DNA of 64,000 nt from Cytobacillus gottheilii (GTDB lineage: Bacteria; Bacillota; Bacilli; Bacillales; Cytobacillaceae). The translations under genes were made by a program, and so were the position numbers. Location: assembly GCF_900166665.1 (NCBI RefSeq), contig NZ_LT800494.1, positions 2,215,704 to 2,279,703 on the forward strand, written 5' to 3'. Position 1 is the stretch's first letter. Each line of letters starts with the position of its first letter. The notes below the pieces were generated by a model, which was not told the DNA's origin, did not search any database, and saw only the letters and a program-made list of their open reading frames with translations. Shown here one piece after another: positions 52,489 to 61,196 of this stretch.

Positions 52489-52782
52489 AAGAGACTCGGA
52501 CAAATGTCATGGTTTGGTATTTAACCAAGCCCGTTCCACCAGCGCTGCGGATCCTGTTTTTTCGTGGGATCAAAAGCTGAGCCTTCTCGTCGCTACGCGC
52601 TCCTGCGGGGTCTCACCTTTTCCTCTATTACCCACAGGAGTCGAGTGTTCTCCGCTTCATTTCACTCGTGTTTAAAAAGTGAAATTTCTAAAATAACAAA
52701 TAAAACCAAATGATTAGAAAGTTTTCACTTACTAACCATTCGGTTCTATTTTCGTGTTAAATTTGTATGTCCAGTCTCTTTG
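52489..52782 (-). repeat. MITE-like intergenic repeat, copy D, with clear terminal inverted repeats
   Basis: The ends AAGAGACTCGGACA and TGTCCAGTCTCTT are inverted complements with one mismatch. Between them are the GC-rich core (CGCTGCGGATCC ... GCTCCTGCGGGGTCTCACC ... CCCACAGGAGTCGAGTG) and the hairpin AACCAAATGATTAG / CTAACCATTCGGTT. It lies between dhaS and the SCO1 gene, both on the minus strand, and accounts for most of the gap. Confidence 0.8.
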
Positions 52783-52789
52783 TCTTAAA

Positions 52790-54274
52790 TCAATTCATGT
52801 TAATCCATACACTTTTGACTTCTGTGTAATTATCCAGTGCATAGGAGCCCATTTCACGTCCCATACCGGATTGTTTATAGCCGCCAAATGGAGATGCAGC
52901 ATCAAAAACATTGTAGCAATTTACCCAGACTGTACCAGCACGCAAGCGGTTTGCAATATAATGACCGTTCTTAATATCCTGCGTCCAAACGCCAGCTGCT
53001 AGACCGTACTCGCTCTTATTGGCTCGAGCAATTAATTCATCTAAGTCATCGTAAGGCATGGCCGAAATGACTGGTCCAAAAATTTCTTCTTTTGCAATAG
53101 TCATATCATCATGAACATTAGCAAAAATAGTAGGGGAGACAAAATATCCTTCTTCCTGCGGTTTATTTCCTCCAACGACTAGCTCAGCACCTTCATTGAG
53201 GCCGTTTTCAATATAACCTAGCACACGTTTTTGCTGCTCAGTGGAAACGAGCGGTCCAATTTCCGTGTCACTATGCAAGCCGGCCCCTTGTTTAATGGAT
53301 TGAGCATGACTGACCATATCAGAAACGACATTATCGTAATGTTTCTTTTGAATAAATACACGAGAGCCTGCGCAGCATACTTGTCCCTGATTAAACATAA
53401 CACCATTTAAAGCACCAGGTACTGCTTTCGTTAAATCTGCATCAGGTAAAATAATATTCGGTGATTTGCCTCCAAGTTCCAGCGTTACTCGTTTTAGAGT
53501 TTTTGAGGCGTTTTTCATAATCATCTTACCTACTTCAGTTGACCCTGTAAAAGCAATCTTATCAACAAGAGGATGGTCAACGAGCGGCTGTCCGGCTGTT
53601 TCGCCAAAACCAGGAACAATATTTATAGCGCCTTCAGGGAATCCAGCTTCATCGATTAATTCAGCCAGATACAAAGCAGATAAAGGCGTTTGTTCAGCAG
53701 GCTTCAATACGACCGCACATCCTGTTGCTAATGCTGCACCGAGCTTCCACATTGCCATCAGAAGAGGGAAGTTCCATGGAATAATTTGGCCAACCACGCC
53801 TACAGCTTCATGCCGTGTGTAATTAAAATAAGGACCGTTGACTGGGATGGTTTGTCCTGTGATTTTGGTAGCCCAGCCAGCATAATAGCGCATATGTTCT
53901 ATGGCGAGCGGAATATCTGCTGCAGAAGTCTCCCGAATCGGTTTGCCATTATCAAGTGTTTCTAATTGGGCAAGTTCTTCACTGTTTTCTTCCATTAAAT
54001 CGGCCAGTTTATACATAAGCCGGCTTCGATCTGCAGCTGTCAGCTTCGACCAGTGACCTTCATCAAACGCTTTTCGGGCAGCTTTAACTGCCAGATCAAT
54101 ATCTTCTGCAGTAGCTCCATAAACATGAGCAAGAACTTCACCTGTTGCAGGATTAAATGTTTCAAAGGTTTTCTGTAATTTGCTATCAACAAATTGTCCG
54201 TTAATATAAAGCTGCTTTTTACCATTTAAAAACCTTTCAACCTTTTCTTTTAATGCTGACGTTAATTGACTCAT
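52790..54274 (-). CDS. dhaS: Aldehyde dehydrogenase, DhaS family
   Basis: 494 residues, NAD-dependent aldehyde dehydrogenase. Oxyanion-hole Asn region PWNFPLLMAMWK, NAD site GFGETAGQPLVDHPLVDKIAFTGSTEVG, catalytic Glu in LELGGKSPN, catalytic Cys in NQGQVCCAGSR, EEIFGPV and the C-terminal SPFGGYKQSGMGREMG. It oxidises aldehydes to acids; substrate range broad. ATG 54274 has AAGGAGGAATAG upstream. The nearest downstream feature is MITE copy D. Confidence 0.93.
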   Translation of the reverse strand: MSQLTSALKEKVERFLNGKKQLYINGQFVDSKLQKTFETFNPATGEVLAHVYGATAEDIDLAVKAARKAFDEGHWSKLTAADRSRLMYKLADLMEENSEELAQLETLDNGKPIRETSAADIPLAIEHMRYYAGWATKITGQTIPVNGPYFNYTRHEAVGVVGQIIPWNFPLLMAMWKLGAALATGCAVVLKPAEQTPLSALYLAELIDEAGFPEGAINIVPGFGETAGQPLVDHPLVDKIAFTGSTEVGKMIMKNASKTLKRVTLELGGKSPNIILPDADLTKAVPGALNGVMFNQGQVCCAGSRVFIQKKHYDNVVSDMVSHAQSIKQGAGLHSDTEIGPLVSTEQQKRVLGYIENGLNEGAELVVGGNKPQEEGYFVSPTIFANVHDDMTIAKEEIFGPVISAMPYDDLDELIARANKSEYGLAAGVWTQDIKNGHYIANRLRAGTVWVNCYNVFDAASPFGGYKQSGMGREMGSYALDNYTEVKSVWINMN

Positions 54275-54501
54275 CTACTATTCCTCCTTAAATATGGTAA
54301 GATAGGGTAAATCGCCAATAGGAAAACGCTTACAAATTAAGGTTAACACCAACACTAGTAAACTTTCAATCATAAATAGAAGAAAAATTCTGATAAATTT
54401 AGACAAAATCTACTTTTCATAAATAGATTACGAATAAGAGGGAGGACGCACAAACGAAAATAACCATGCTAAGAGAAGTAGGAGCTTAATATAATATGAT
54501 A

Positions 54502-54655
54502 TTCTAAAACAAAAATATTCAATATCAAGGTTTGGGGATATATCCAATTAAAAAGAGATATTTTATAATAATCAAATAAAAAATCGAATGATTAGAAGAA
54601 TTAACTTCCTAACCATTCGATTCTGTTTCCATGTAAAATGCTTGTAAGTAAGCCA
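54502..54655 (-). repeat. Core-deleted derivative of the MITE-like repeat
   Basis: TTCTAAAACAAAAATATTCA followed by ATATCAAGGTTTGGG matches the left flank of copy F (TCTAAAACACGAATGTTC..ATATCTTGGTTTGGG); the GC-rich core is missing; then TTTTATAATAATC and the hairpin ATCGAATGATTAGAAG / CTTCCTAACCATTCGAT match the right end. Lies downstream of nupC and can serve as its terminator. The gap 54275-54501 shows nothing else. Confidence 0.65.
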
Positions 54656-54666
54656 CACTTACTTTA

Positions 54667-55884
54667 TTAAAATAGCATACCTGCAATTGCAGCACTTAAT
54701 AGGGAAGCGAGAGCTCCAGCAATAACAGCTTTTAGACCAAGTTTTGCAATATCATTTCTTCTGTCAGGAGCCAGGTTTCCAAGACCGCCAAGTAAGATGG
54801 CCATAGATGAAATATTAGCAAAACCGCAAAGAGCAAAACTGATGACAACAGCTGTTTTTTCTGAAAAATCTCCTATTACAGGTGCAAAATCCGAATAAGC
54901 AACAAATTCATTTAACACAAGTTTTTGTCCAATAAAACCACCGGCCTGTACAGCTTCAGACCATGGAACGCCAATGGCAAATGCCAGAGGTGAGAACAAA
55001 TAGCCCAGCAGCATTTCTAATGTCAGGTCTTCGAAACCGAATAGACCGCCTACAAATCCAAACAAGCCATTAATTAACGCTACTAAAGCAATAAATGCTA
55101 ATAGCATAGCTCCGATATTTAAAGCAAGCTGAAGACCGACACTTGCTCCTTTAGCCGCTGCATCTACAACATTTACAGAATCAGTATCTTTTTCGATTGT
55201 AATGTCATCTGTTGTTTCGGATTTCTCGGTTTCAGGAATCATAATTTTTGCCATGATCAAACCAGCAGGTGCGGCCATGAAGCTGGCTGCCAATAAATAT
55301 TCTAAAGGAACACCTAGCAGTGAATAACCAATTAACACTGAACCAGCTACAGATGCAAGCCCACCAGTCATGACAGCAAATAGCTCCGATTTTGTCATCC
55401 GATTAATAAATGGACGAACGATTAAAGGAGCTTCTGTTTGTCCGACAAAGATATTGGCAGCTGCTGAAATAGATTCTGCCTTACTGGTGCCGAGCAATTT
55501 AGCAAGTCCGCCTCCAATAAATTTAATCACCACTTGCATAATCCCCGTATAATAAAGGACCGAAATGAGTGATGAAAAGAAAATCACAACCGGAAGAACT
55601 TGAAACGCAAAAACGGATCCAATATTCGTTCCTTCTTGAAAGAAACCGCCAAAAAGAAAGTTTATCCCTTCATTCGCATAACCCACAATATCATTCACTA
55701 CAAAGGTTACTTTTTCAAGGGCAGCTTTACCTAAATCCCATTTAAGGACAAGAAAGGCAAATATAAATTGAATGAGAAGGCCGCCGATGATCGTTCTTAT
55801 ATTGATTGCTTTCCGATTATCTGATAAAAGAAAAGCGATCATGAAAATCGTAAAAATACCAAACAATCCCCAAATAATATTCAT
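54667..55884 (-). CDS. nupC: Concentrative nucleoside transporter (NupC family)
   Basis: 405 residues, CNT family, with the NupC layout: N-terminal helix, gate domain, [34 protein letters not shown] and [28 protein letters not shown], and C-terminal [26 protein letters not shown]+- or Na+-driven nucleoside uptake. ATG 55884 follows GAGGTG; the frame runs open upstream to 56001 without ribosome binding site. Upstream (55885-56140) are a perfect 10-bp palindrome CAGACGTCTG (55960-55969) and a cre-like TGAAAACGGTTCCT. Confidence 0.9.
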   Translation of the reverse strand: MNIIWGLFGIFTIFMIAFLLSDNRKAINIRTIIGGLLIQFIFAFLVLKWDLGKAALEKVTFVVNDIVGYANEGINFLFGGFFQEGTNIGSVFAFQVLPVVIFFSSLISVLYYTGIMQVVIKFIGGGLAKLLGTSKAESISAAANIFVGQTEAPLIVRPFINRMTKSELFAVMTGGLASVAGSVLIGYSLLGVPLEYLLAASFMAAPAGLIMAKIMIPETEKSETTDDITIEKDTDSVNVVDAAAKGASVGLQLALNIGAMLLAFIALVALINGLFGFVGGLFGFEDLTLEMLLGYLFSPLAFAIGVPWSEAVQAGGFIGQKLVLNEFVAYSDFAPVIGDFSEKTAVVISFALCGFANISSMAILLGGLGNLAPDRRNDIAKLGLKAVIAGALASLLSAAIAGMLF

Positions 55885-56196
55885 TAATAAACACCTCATT
55901 TGATAAATTCTAGCTGTCATTTTTACATGCAGGTTATTTGAAAACGGTTCCTTTAAGAACAGACGTCTGACATCCAACATGTTCGTTTTATATTGTAACA
56001 TGAATCCGTTTTCAGTAAAGGGTTAATTTTAATTTTCTTTAAGACTCATATATAAAGTTTATTAACTTGCATGACCTAAACAGAGAAAATTGATATATAT
56101 TAGGAATTACCTATCAAAAAATGCTAAAATATACTTTATGCTTGTTTGAAGAATCAAAAGATGACAAATATGAAAGCTACAGAAATGGTGATTTAT

Positions 56197-57375
56197 ATGA
56201 CATCAATAAAGAAAACAATTTTAACCATGCAAGGATTTTACTTGCTTACTTTTTTTGCAGTAGGCAGCATGATGCCGCTGTTAAGTGTTTATTTGAGTGA
56301 AGCTGAAAACTTAAATGGATATCAAATTGGCATCATTATGTCGATTAACCCCGTTGTTATGATCTTTTTTCAGCCTTTATGGGGCATGATCTCTGATAAA
56401 ACAAATTCTCCTATTAAAATTCTCACGTTTACTACCTTTATTGCAGGAACTTTAGCTTTAGGATATTTAGCGTTTAGCGGATATTCTGCCATCTTCTTTA
56501 TCGCTGTTCTTGTAGCCATTTTTCAGAGTGCAATTATCCCAGTCTCGGATAGTATTTCGATTAGTTATACGAGTAAAGTCCAATACAATTACGGAAATAT
56601 CCGCCTATTCGGTTCATTAGGGTTTGGTCTCGCAGTCTTTATAATGGGGAGACTTTCAGAATGGAATAACCAGGTTATCTTTATTTCGTTCTTTTTAGCG
56701 CTAGTGCTTGCCTCTATTTTGGCGTGGCGAATGCCCTCAGAAAAAAAGAAACAAAAGCCAAATCTTTTGCTTGGTGTTAAAGATATTCTTACGATGAAAA
56801 AGTTTTTGCTGTTCCTTCTTGTTACATTTCTGATTTTCGGCCCTAATCTTGCTAATAATACGTATTTTGGTCTCTTTATAGAAGGAAGCGGTGGGACCTA
56901 TACGGGCATAGGGGTTGCTTTTTTAATTGCGGTTTTATCAGAAGCACCATTTATGAAAGCTGCTAATGGTCTCATTCAAAGACTGGGTTTGCTGAACATT
57001 ATGCTGCTGGCCTCATGTGTTTCGTTGATAAGGTGGGTTCTTTATTTTACAGAGCCAAGTTTATGGATTGTTTATTCAACCGCTGTTTTTCAGGGGATAT
57101 CAATTGGTCTATTCATTCCAGCCGCCCTTCAATATTTAAGAGAAATTACGCCTACACACATTACTGCTACGGCTATAACCCTGTATTCGGCAATAGGCAA
57201 TGGACTTGGCAACTGGTTTTGTACGTTTTTTGGCGGGATCATTTTCGAGGAGTTCAGTATTTTTCATGTGTACCTTTTCTACGCGATTTTAGCAGCGCTT
57301 GGAGTCATCCTGACCATAAGTCTAATCCAAATGCAAAAAACAGAACAAAAGAAATCGATCGCAACTACAGGCTAA
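56197..57375 (+). CDS. MFS transporter, LacY/YwbF-type (MFS_1_like)
   Basis: 392 residues, 12 predicted helices. Loop 2-3 motif WGMISDKTNSPIKIL (G-x-x-x-D-[RK]) and the sugar-porter-like ISYTSKVQYNYGNIRLFGSLGFGLAVF, typical of the nucleoside:H+/LacY-type MFS_1_like family. Substrate unknown; divergent neighbour of nupC, so possibly a nucleoside or sugar. ATG 56197 follows GGTGAT; upstream in-frame starts at 56146 and 56161 are possible. Confidence 0.8.
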   Translation: MTSIKKTILTMQGFYLLTFFAVGSMMPLLSVYLSEAENLNGYQIGIIMSINPVVMIFFQPLWGMISDKTNSPIKILTFTTFIAGTLALGYLAFSGYSAIFFIAVLVAIFQSAIIPVSDSISISYTSKVQYNYGNIRLFGSLGFGLAVFIMGRLSEWNNQVIFISFFLALVLASILAWRMPSEKKKQKPNLLLGVKDILTMKKFLLFLLVTFLIFGPNLANNTYFGLFIEGSGGTYTGIGVAFLIAVLSEAPFMKAANGLIQRLGLLNIMLLASCVSLIRWVLYFTEPSLWIVYSTAVFQGISIGLFIPAALQYLREITPTHITATAITLYSAIGNGLGNWFCTFFGGIIFEEFSIFHVYLFYAILAALGVILTISLIQMQKTEQKKSIATTG

Positions 57376-57377
57376 GC

Positions 57378-57674
57378 AAAGAGACTGGGACAAAACTATT
57401 TAACAAAACCACAGAACCGAATGATTAAGAAGTGAATCTTTCTAATCATCCGGTTTTTAATTTGTATTTAACATTTAATATTTTCTAAACATGAGTGAAA
57501 TGGAGCGGAGGATCCTCGACTCCTGTGGGCAATAGAGGAAAAGGTGAGACCCCGCAGGAGCTTGCTCCGAGGAGGCTCAGCTTCCTCCCCACGGAAAGCG
57601 AGGGTCCGCAGCGCAATGGAACGGGCTTGTGGAAAAACACAAAACTTGAAAAAATGTTTAATGCTTTGGACAGG
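57378..57674 (+). repeat. MITE-like intergenic repeat, copy E
   Basis: Best-preserved plus-orientation copy: end AAAGAGACTGGGACAAAAC, hairpin AACCGAATGATTAAGAAG / CTTTCTAATCATCCGGTT, then the full core GGAGCGGAGGATCCTCGACT...CGCAGGAGCTTGCTCCGAGG...GAAAGCGAGGGTCCGCAGCG and AATGGAACGGGCTTG, to the other end near TTTGGACAGG. Long open frames across it are composition artefacts. It also supplies a terminator for the MFS gene. Confidence 0.8.
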
Positions 57675-57808
57675 ACCAAGCTATTTGTGTGGCATGAATT
57701 TTTCCTTTGCTCACCTTTCTTCAAATATGGGAGGGCTTTTTTGAACGCTTCCTGTATGTTCTTGGAAATTATGTTTAACAATAGAGGAGGAAGGGAGGGT
57801 TTTTATTC

Positions 57809-58000
57809 ATGCAAGAAGAAAAAATTCCGATGAAGGAAGTCTTACATGTAGAAACAGATGTGTATGTTCCGTTTGATGATTATTCATCAGGATTAATTGG
57901 CGAGGAAACAATGTCATATCCGCCACATGAAGATGAAGTCTCACAAGGCTATGTGGAAGAAGTCGATATTTCGATTTCTGTGAATGGGAAGCAGATTTAA
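57809..58000 (+). CDS. Small acidic protein, 63 residues, unknown function
   Basis: ATG 57809, downstream of AGGAGGAAGGGAGGG. Acidic, beta-prone sequence (VLHVETDVYVPFDDYSSG, EEVDISISVNGKQI), no Cys or membrane segment. Together with the ydjO-like gene 88 nt downstream it may form an operon. Not recognised. Confidence 0.6.
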   Translation: MQEEKIPMKEVLHVETDVYVPFDDYSSGLIGEETMSYPPHEDEVSQGYVEEVDISISVNGKQI

Positions 58001-58087
58001 AAAAGAAGGAAATAAAAAATAGCAAAAAAAGGATTTTTATCATAAATTCCCCTTGTTTGTCCATACTAAGCAATAAAAGGGGGCGTT

Positions 58088-58282
58088 ATGGTGTTCTTCA
58101 ACAGAAAAGGCCAAGATGATACACCTGAAGTAGTTATGCTGGATACGGAAGTCTATTCATGCAGTACAGAAAGCTGTAATGGCTGGATGCGTAAGGATTT
58201 TGCATCTGCTGATTTAAAATGTCCATTATGTGGAAATGAGACAACGGCTGAAATCAGAGAGCTGCCAGCTATTCAAAACTAA
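58088..58282 (+). CDS. ydjO: Cold-inducible YdjO-like zinc-ribbon protein
   Basis: 64 residues with two Cys pairs: VYSCSTESCNGWMRKDFASADLKCPLCGNE (CX4C...CX2C), the pattern of the YdjO family (cold-inducible protein YdjO in B. subtilis), including the conserved CNGW-RK-FAS stretch. Likely a small zinc-binding protein. ATG 58088 follows AAGGGGGCG. Confidence 0.82.
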   Translation: MVFFNRKGQDDTPEVVMLDTEVYSCSTESCNGWMRKDFASADLKCPLCGNETTAEIRELPAIQN

Positions 58283-58372
58283 GGAATGACTAATTCTGCC
58301 TACTGAGTATAGCTGCAGACAATACTTGTAAAATGTATTGCGATCCGCTAATTTAACTTTTTATAAAGTGTA

Positions 58373-58408
58373 AAAAACCCTCTCCAAAGGTGGAGAGGGT
58401 TTTTTTCG
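58373..58408. terminator. Bidirectional terminator between ydjO-like gene and pepF
   Basis: ACCCTCTCC / GGAGAGGGT stem with AAAGGT loop; T7 on the plus strand and TTTTTTACAC on the minus strand. Confidence 0.9.
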
Positions 58409-58494
58409 CTTTCATTTTAAGCATACTCAAGTCAGCTGCTCAAATAAGCGTATTGATGTAAAATAAAGACTTTCCAACTGGCGTTGCTGGATAG

Positions 58495-60309
58495 TTATTG
58501 GAAACTATCCTCTAATTCCTGGATTAGAGTACCAACATAGTGTACGGCACTCTTAATCGGCTCTGGCTGAGACATATCAATGCCAGCCATTTGAAGAAGA
58601 TCTAATGGTTTCTTTGTACCGCCGGCTTTTAATACGTTTAACCAGCTTTCTACAGCTTCAGTTCCATTTTCCTGAATTTTAATCGCCATTGCGGTTGAAG
58701 CTGTTAATCCTGCAGAATAGGTATAAGGATATAATCCCATATAATAATGAGGCTGTCTCATCCATGTCAAGCTAGCATCATCATCAATGATCACTTCATC
58801 TCCCCAGAACGAAGACAAAACTTCTTTCTTTTCTGCACATAGCTTAGCAGCAGTTAACGGAATGCCTTTCTCAGCTAAATCGTAAACCCTGCGCTGGAAG
58901 GCTCCTTCTAATAGGTGGGTAACAAAGTTGTGATAATACGTACCGAGAAGCTGCAGAATAACCCATCTCTTCATTTTTACATCATTCGTATTTGACATTA
59001 AATGCTGTGCCAGCAGGAGTTCATTTAATGTTGAAGGCGCCTCTACAAAGTAAGTTGAAGGTCTCGTATTCATGACCCGCTGCTCTTTATTTGCCAAGTA
59101 AAAATGTCCAGCATGCCCAAGTTCATGAGCAAGAACAAATGCTCCACGCATTGTATCAGTCCAGGTCATGAGAATATAGGGATGTGCTCCATATGGACTT
59201 GAGCAGAAGGCACCTGTTGATTTTCCAATATTATCAGATAAATCAACCCATCGGTCTGTTAATCCTTTTTTCATGATTTCGCTGTATTCAGGTCCCATTA
59301 CCTTTAGAGATTCCAGTATTGTATCGCAAGCTTCTTCATAGGTTGTATTTGGGTTGAAATCCGGATCAAGCGGTGCTTTTAAATCGGCAAAATGCATTTC
59401 ATCAAGTCCGAGAATCCTTTTTTTAAGACTTGCAAACTTTCTCATATGAGGAGCAAGTTCTGTTTGTATGATGTCAAGTTGGTTATGATACATTTCTTCC
59501 GTTACATTCTGAGGATCTAATAGCATCTGTGTGACAGACTCATATCCTCGTAACTTTGAAAGTGCAACCTGTTTTTTAACTTCGGCTGAATAAGTTGCTG
59601 CAAATGTATTTTTATAGTGATGCAGAGTTGAAGAAAACGATTTAAAGGCATTTCTCCTCACATCTGCTTTCGGTGAAAATTCATATTTATCTTCAAAAAG
59701 AGCAAATGAATTTTGCAGCACATTGCCGTCTTCGTCAGTAAAATCTTCAAACGGCATGTCAACTAGCTTGGCTGCGTTATAGATTCTGTATGGAGATCCA
59801 TGAACCTCACCAAGAGAAGCTAATGCTTCTTCAGTTTCTGGGGATAGACGGTGCTTTTTAGAATCAAGCAAGTCAGTTAAATAACGGGCAAAAGGAGCAA
59901 ATCTTTCTTCGTTTTGAAGGATTTCTTCCACTTTTCCATCTGGAAAAAGAAGAATTTCAGACTCAATGAATGAAAGACTAGCATTTACTTGTGCCTGCAA
60001 AGAGGCGATTACAGAAGAATCAGCTTGGTTTTCCGGATCCGTTCCATCGCCGGATTGCTTAAGTGATGCATATGTAAAAGCTTGTATGCCTGAAATAAGT
60101 AATTTTTCGTAAGATAGCAGGCATTCATATAATGTATCACTGCTTTCATTTAGTTTGCCTTTATATGAAGTGATTTCCGGTAAGGAATTCTCAATCGCTG
60201 TTATAGCCTTTTGCCAGCTCTCATGAGAAGAAAATAAAGCAGTTAAATCCCAAGTTAACTTTTCAGGCACTTCAGATCGGTGCAGTCTTTTCGTTACAGT
60301 TTGTTCCAT
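58495..60309 (-). CDS. pepF: Oligoendopeptidase F
   Basis: 604 residues, M3B metallopeptidase. Zinc motif HELGHAGH (in GAFVLAHELGHAGHFYL) and the distal Glu in FVEAPSTLNELLLAQHL; N-terminal PEKLTWDLTALFSSHESW typical of PepF. Cytoplasmic hydrolysis of oligopeptides of about 7-17 residues. ATG 60309 follows AGGAGGATTAG. Downstream is a bidirectional terminator. Confidence 0.95.
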   Translation of the reverse strand: MEQTVTKRLHRSEVPEKLTWDLTALFSSHESWQKAITAIENSLPEITSYKGKLNESSDTLYECLLSYEKLLISGIQAFTYASLKQSGDGTDPENQADSSVIASLQAQVNASLSFIESEILLFPDGKVEEILQNEERFAPFARYLTDLLDSKKHRLSPETEEALASLGEVHGSPYRIYNAAKLVDMPFEDFTDEDGNVLQNSFALFEDKYEFSPKADVRRNAFKSFSSTLHHYKNTFAATYSAEVKKQVALSKLRGYESVTQMLLDPQNVTEEMYHNQLDIIQTELAPHMRKFASLKKRILGLDEMHFADLKAPLDPDFNPNTTYEEACDTILESLKVMGPEYSEIMKKGLTDRWVDLSDNIGKSTGAFCSSPYGAHPYILMTWTDTMRGAFVLAHELGHAGHFYLANKEQRVMNTRPSTYFVEAPSTLNELLLAQHLMSNTNDVKMKRWVILQLLGTYYHNFVTHLLEGAFQRRVYDLAEKGIPLTAAKLCAEKKEVLSSFWGDEVIIDDDASLTWMRQPHYYMGLYPYTYSAGLTASTAMAIKIQENGTEAVESWLNVLKAGGTKKPLDLLQMAGIDMSQPEPIKSAVHYVGTLIQELEDSFQ

Positions 60310-60402
60310 TCTAATCCTCCTAAAAGGTTTTATTTCGATTCTCTAACTATTATACACAAAGTAGCGATAATTTTATAGAGTTTTCTAAATAATCAAATAT
60401 GA

Positions 60403-60722
60403 AAGAGGCTGGAACAAAACAAAATGAATTTTTCTAAAACACGAATGTTCAATATCTTGGTTTGGGTAATTAAACAAGTCCGTTCCACCTGCGCTCCGGA
60501 CCCTCGCTTTCCGTAGGGAGGAAGCTGAGCCTACTCGGAGCAAAGCTCCTGCGGGGTCTCACCTTTTCCTCTATTGCCCACAGGAGTCGAGTGTCCTCCG
60601 CTCCATTTCACTCATATTAATAAAATATATTTTATAATCATAAAAAAAACCGAATGATTAGAAAGATAACTTCCTAACCATTCAGTTCTATGAGTGTGTT
60701 AAATACTTATATCCGAGCCTCG
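60403..60722 (-). repeat. MITE-like intergenic repeat, copy F
   Basis: Ends AGAGGCTGGAACA and ATCCGAGCCTC are inverted relatives. Complete core: CCGGACCCTCGCTTTCCGT, GGAGGAAGCTGAGCC, CGGAGCAAAGCTCCTGCGGG, CCCACAGGAGTCGAGTGTCC; then hairpin AACCGAATGATTAGAAAG / TTCCTAACCATTCAGTT. It fills most of the gap between the pepF start and yhfH. Sequence between 60723 and 60843 shows nothing recognisable. Confidence 0.8.
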
Positions 60723-60843
60723 AAGTATACTGTTCCTGCTTTATATGGACAAGTAAACAAGTTTTTAAAATAAATGAATGGTTCAGCCTGCAAAATGAAA
60801 AGTAGACATGGGAACTAGTATAGAGCAACTAATAAAAATAGAT

Positions 60844-60981
60844 TCATTTTTTGATATTGTCAGACGAGCAGTCCTGGCATTCCATTAAATAGGACTCAGC
60901 TTGTTCTGAAAATGTGTGGCCGCAATTAGGACATTGTTTCTTAGGCAGGTTTCGAAAGAATTCAACTGGGCTTTGAATCAT
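60844..60981 (-). CDS. yhfH: YhfH family small zinc-ribbon-like protein
   Basis: ATG at 60981, 8 nt after AAAGGAG, opens 45 codons: MIQSPVEFFRNLPKKQCPNC then GHTFSEQAESYLMECQDCSSD. It matches the YhfH pattern (EFFRNLPxKxCxxCG...EQxESYxxxCxxC) with two CX2C pairs, a likely zinc site. Function unknown. A perfect 16-bp palindrome lies about 50 nt upstream. Confidence 0.82.
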   Translation of the reverse strand: MIQSPVEFFRNLPKKQCPNCGHTFSEQAESYLMECQDCSSDNIKK

Positions 60982-61032
60982 TAATATCGCTCCTTTTTTA
61001 TAATACAGTTATTTTAATTAATTACTGTTATG

Positions 61033-61048
61033 ATACAGTATACTGTAT
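61033..61048. promoter_or_regulatory. Perfect 16-bp palindrome, candidate operator of yhfH
   Basis: ATACAGTATACTGTAT, flanked by partial copies (AATACAGTTATT at 61002-61013 and ATTACTGTTATG at 61021-61032), in the divergent region between yhfH and the histidine kinase. The regulator is unknown. Confidence 0.45.
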
Positions 61049-61196
61049 TTCAAAACGGTTGTGTAGGTTTTTTTCTTATTTTTAAAAAATTATTTTTGAG
61101 CTGAGTATGGCTTTTGGAAAATCCTCTTCCATCTAGAATGTGTTTCCATTACAATCAATATTGAAAGCTTATAAAAAGGAGTGCTGAACAAATTTA

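Noticed and set aside
57485-57833. Open frames on both strands within MITE copy E
   Set aside because: They follow the GC-rich repeat core, lack ribosome binding sites and recur wherever the repeat occurs (also 41476-41706).
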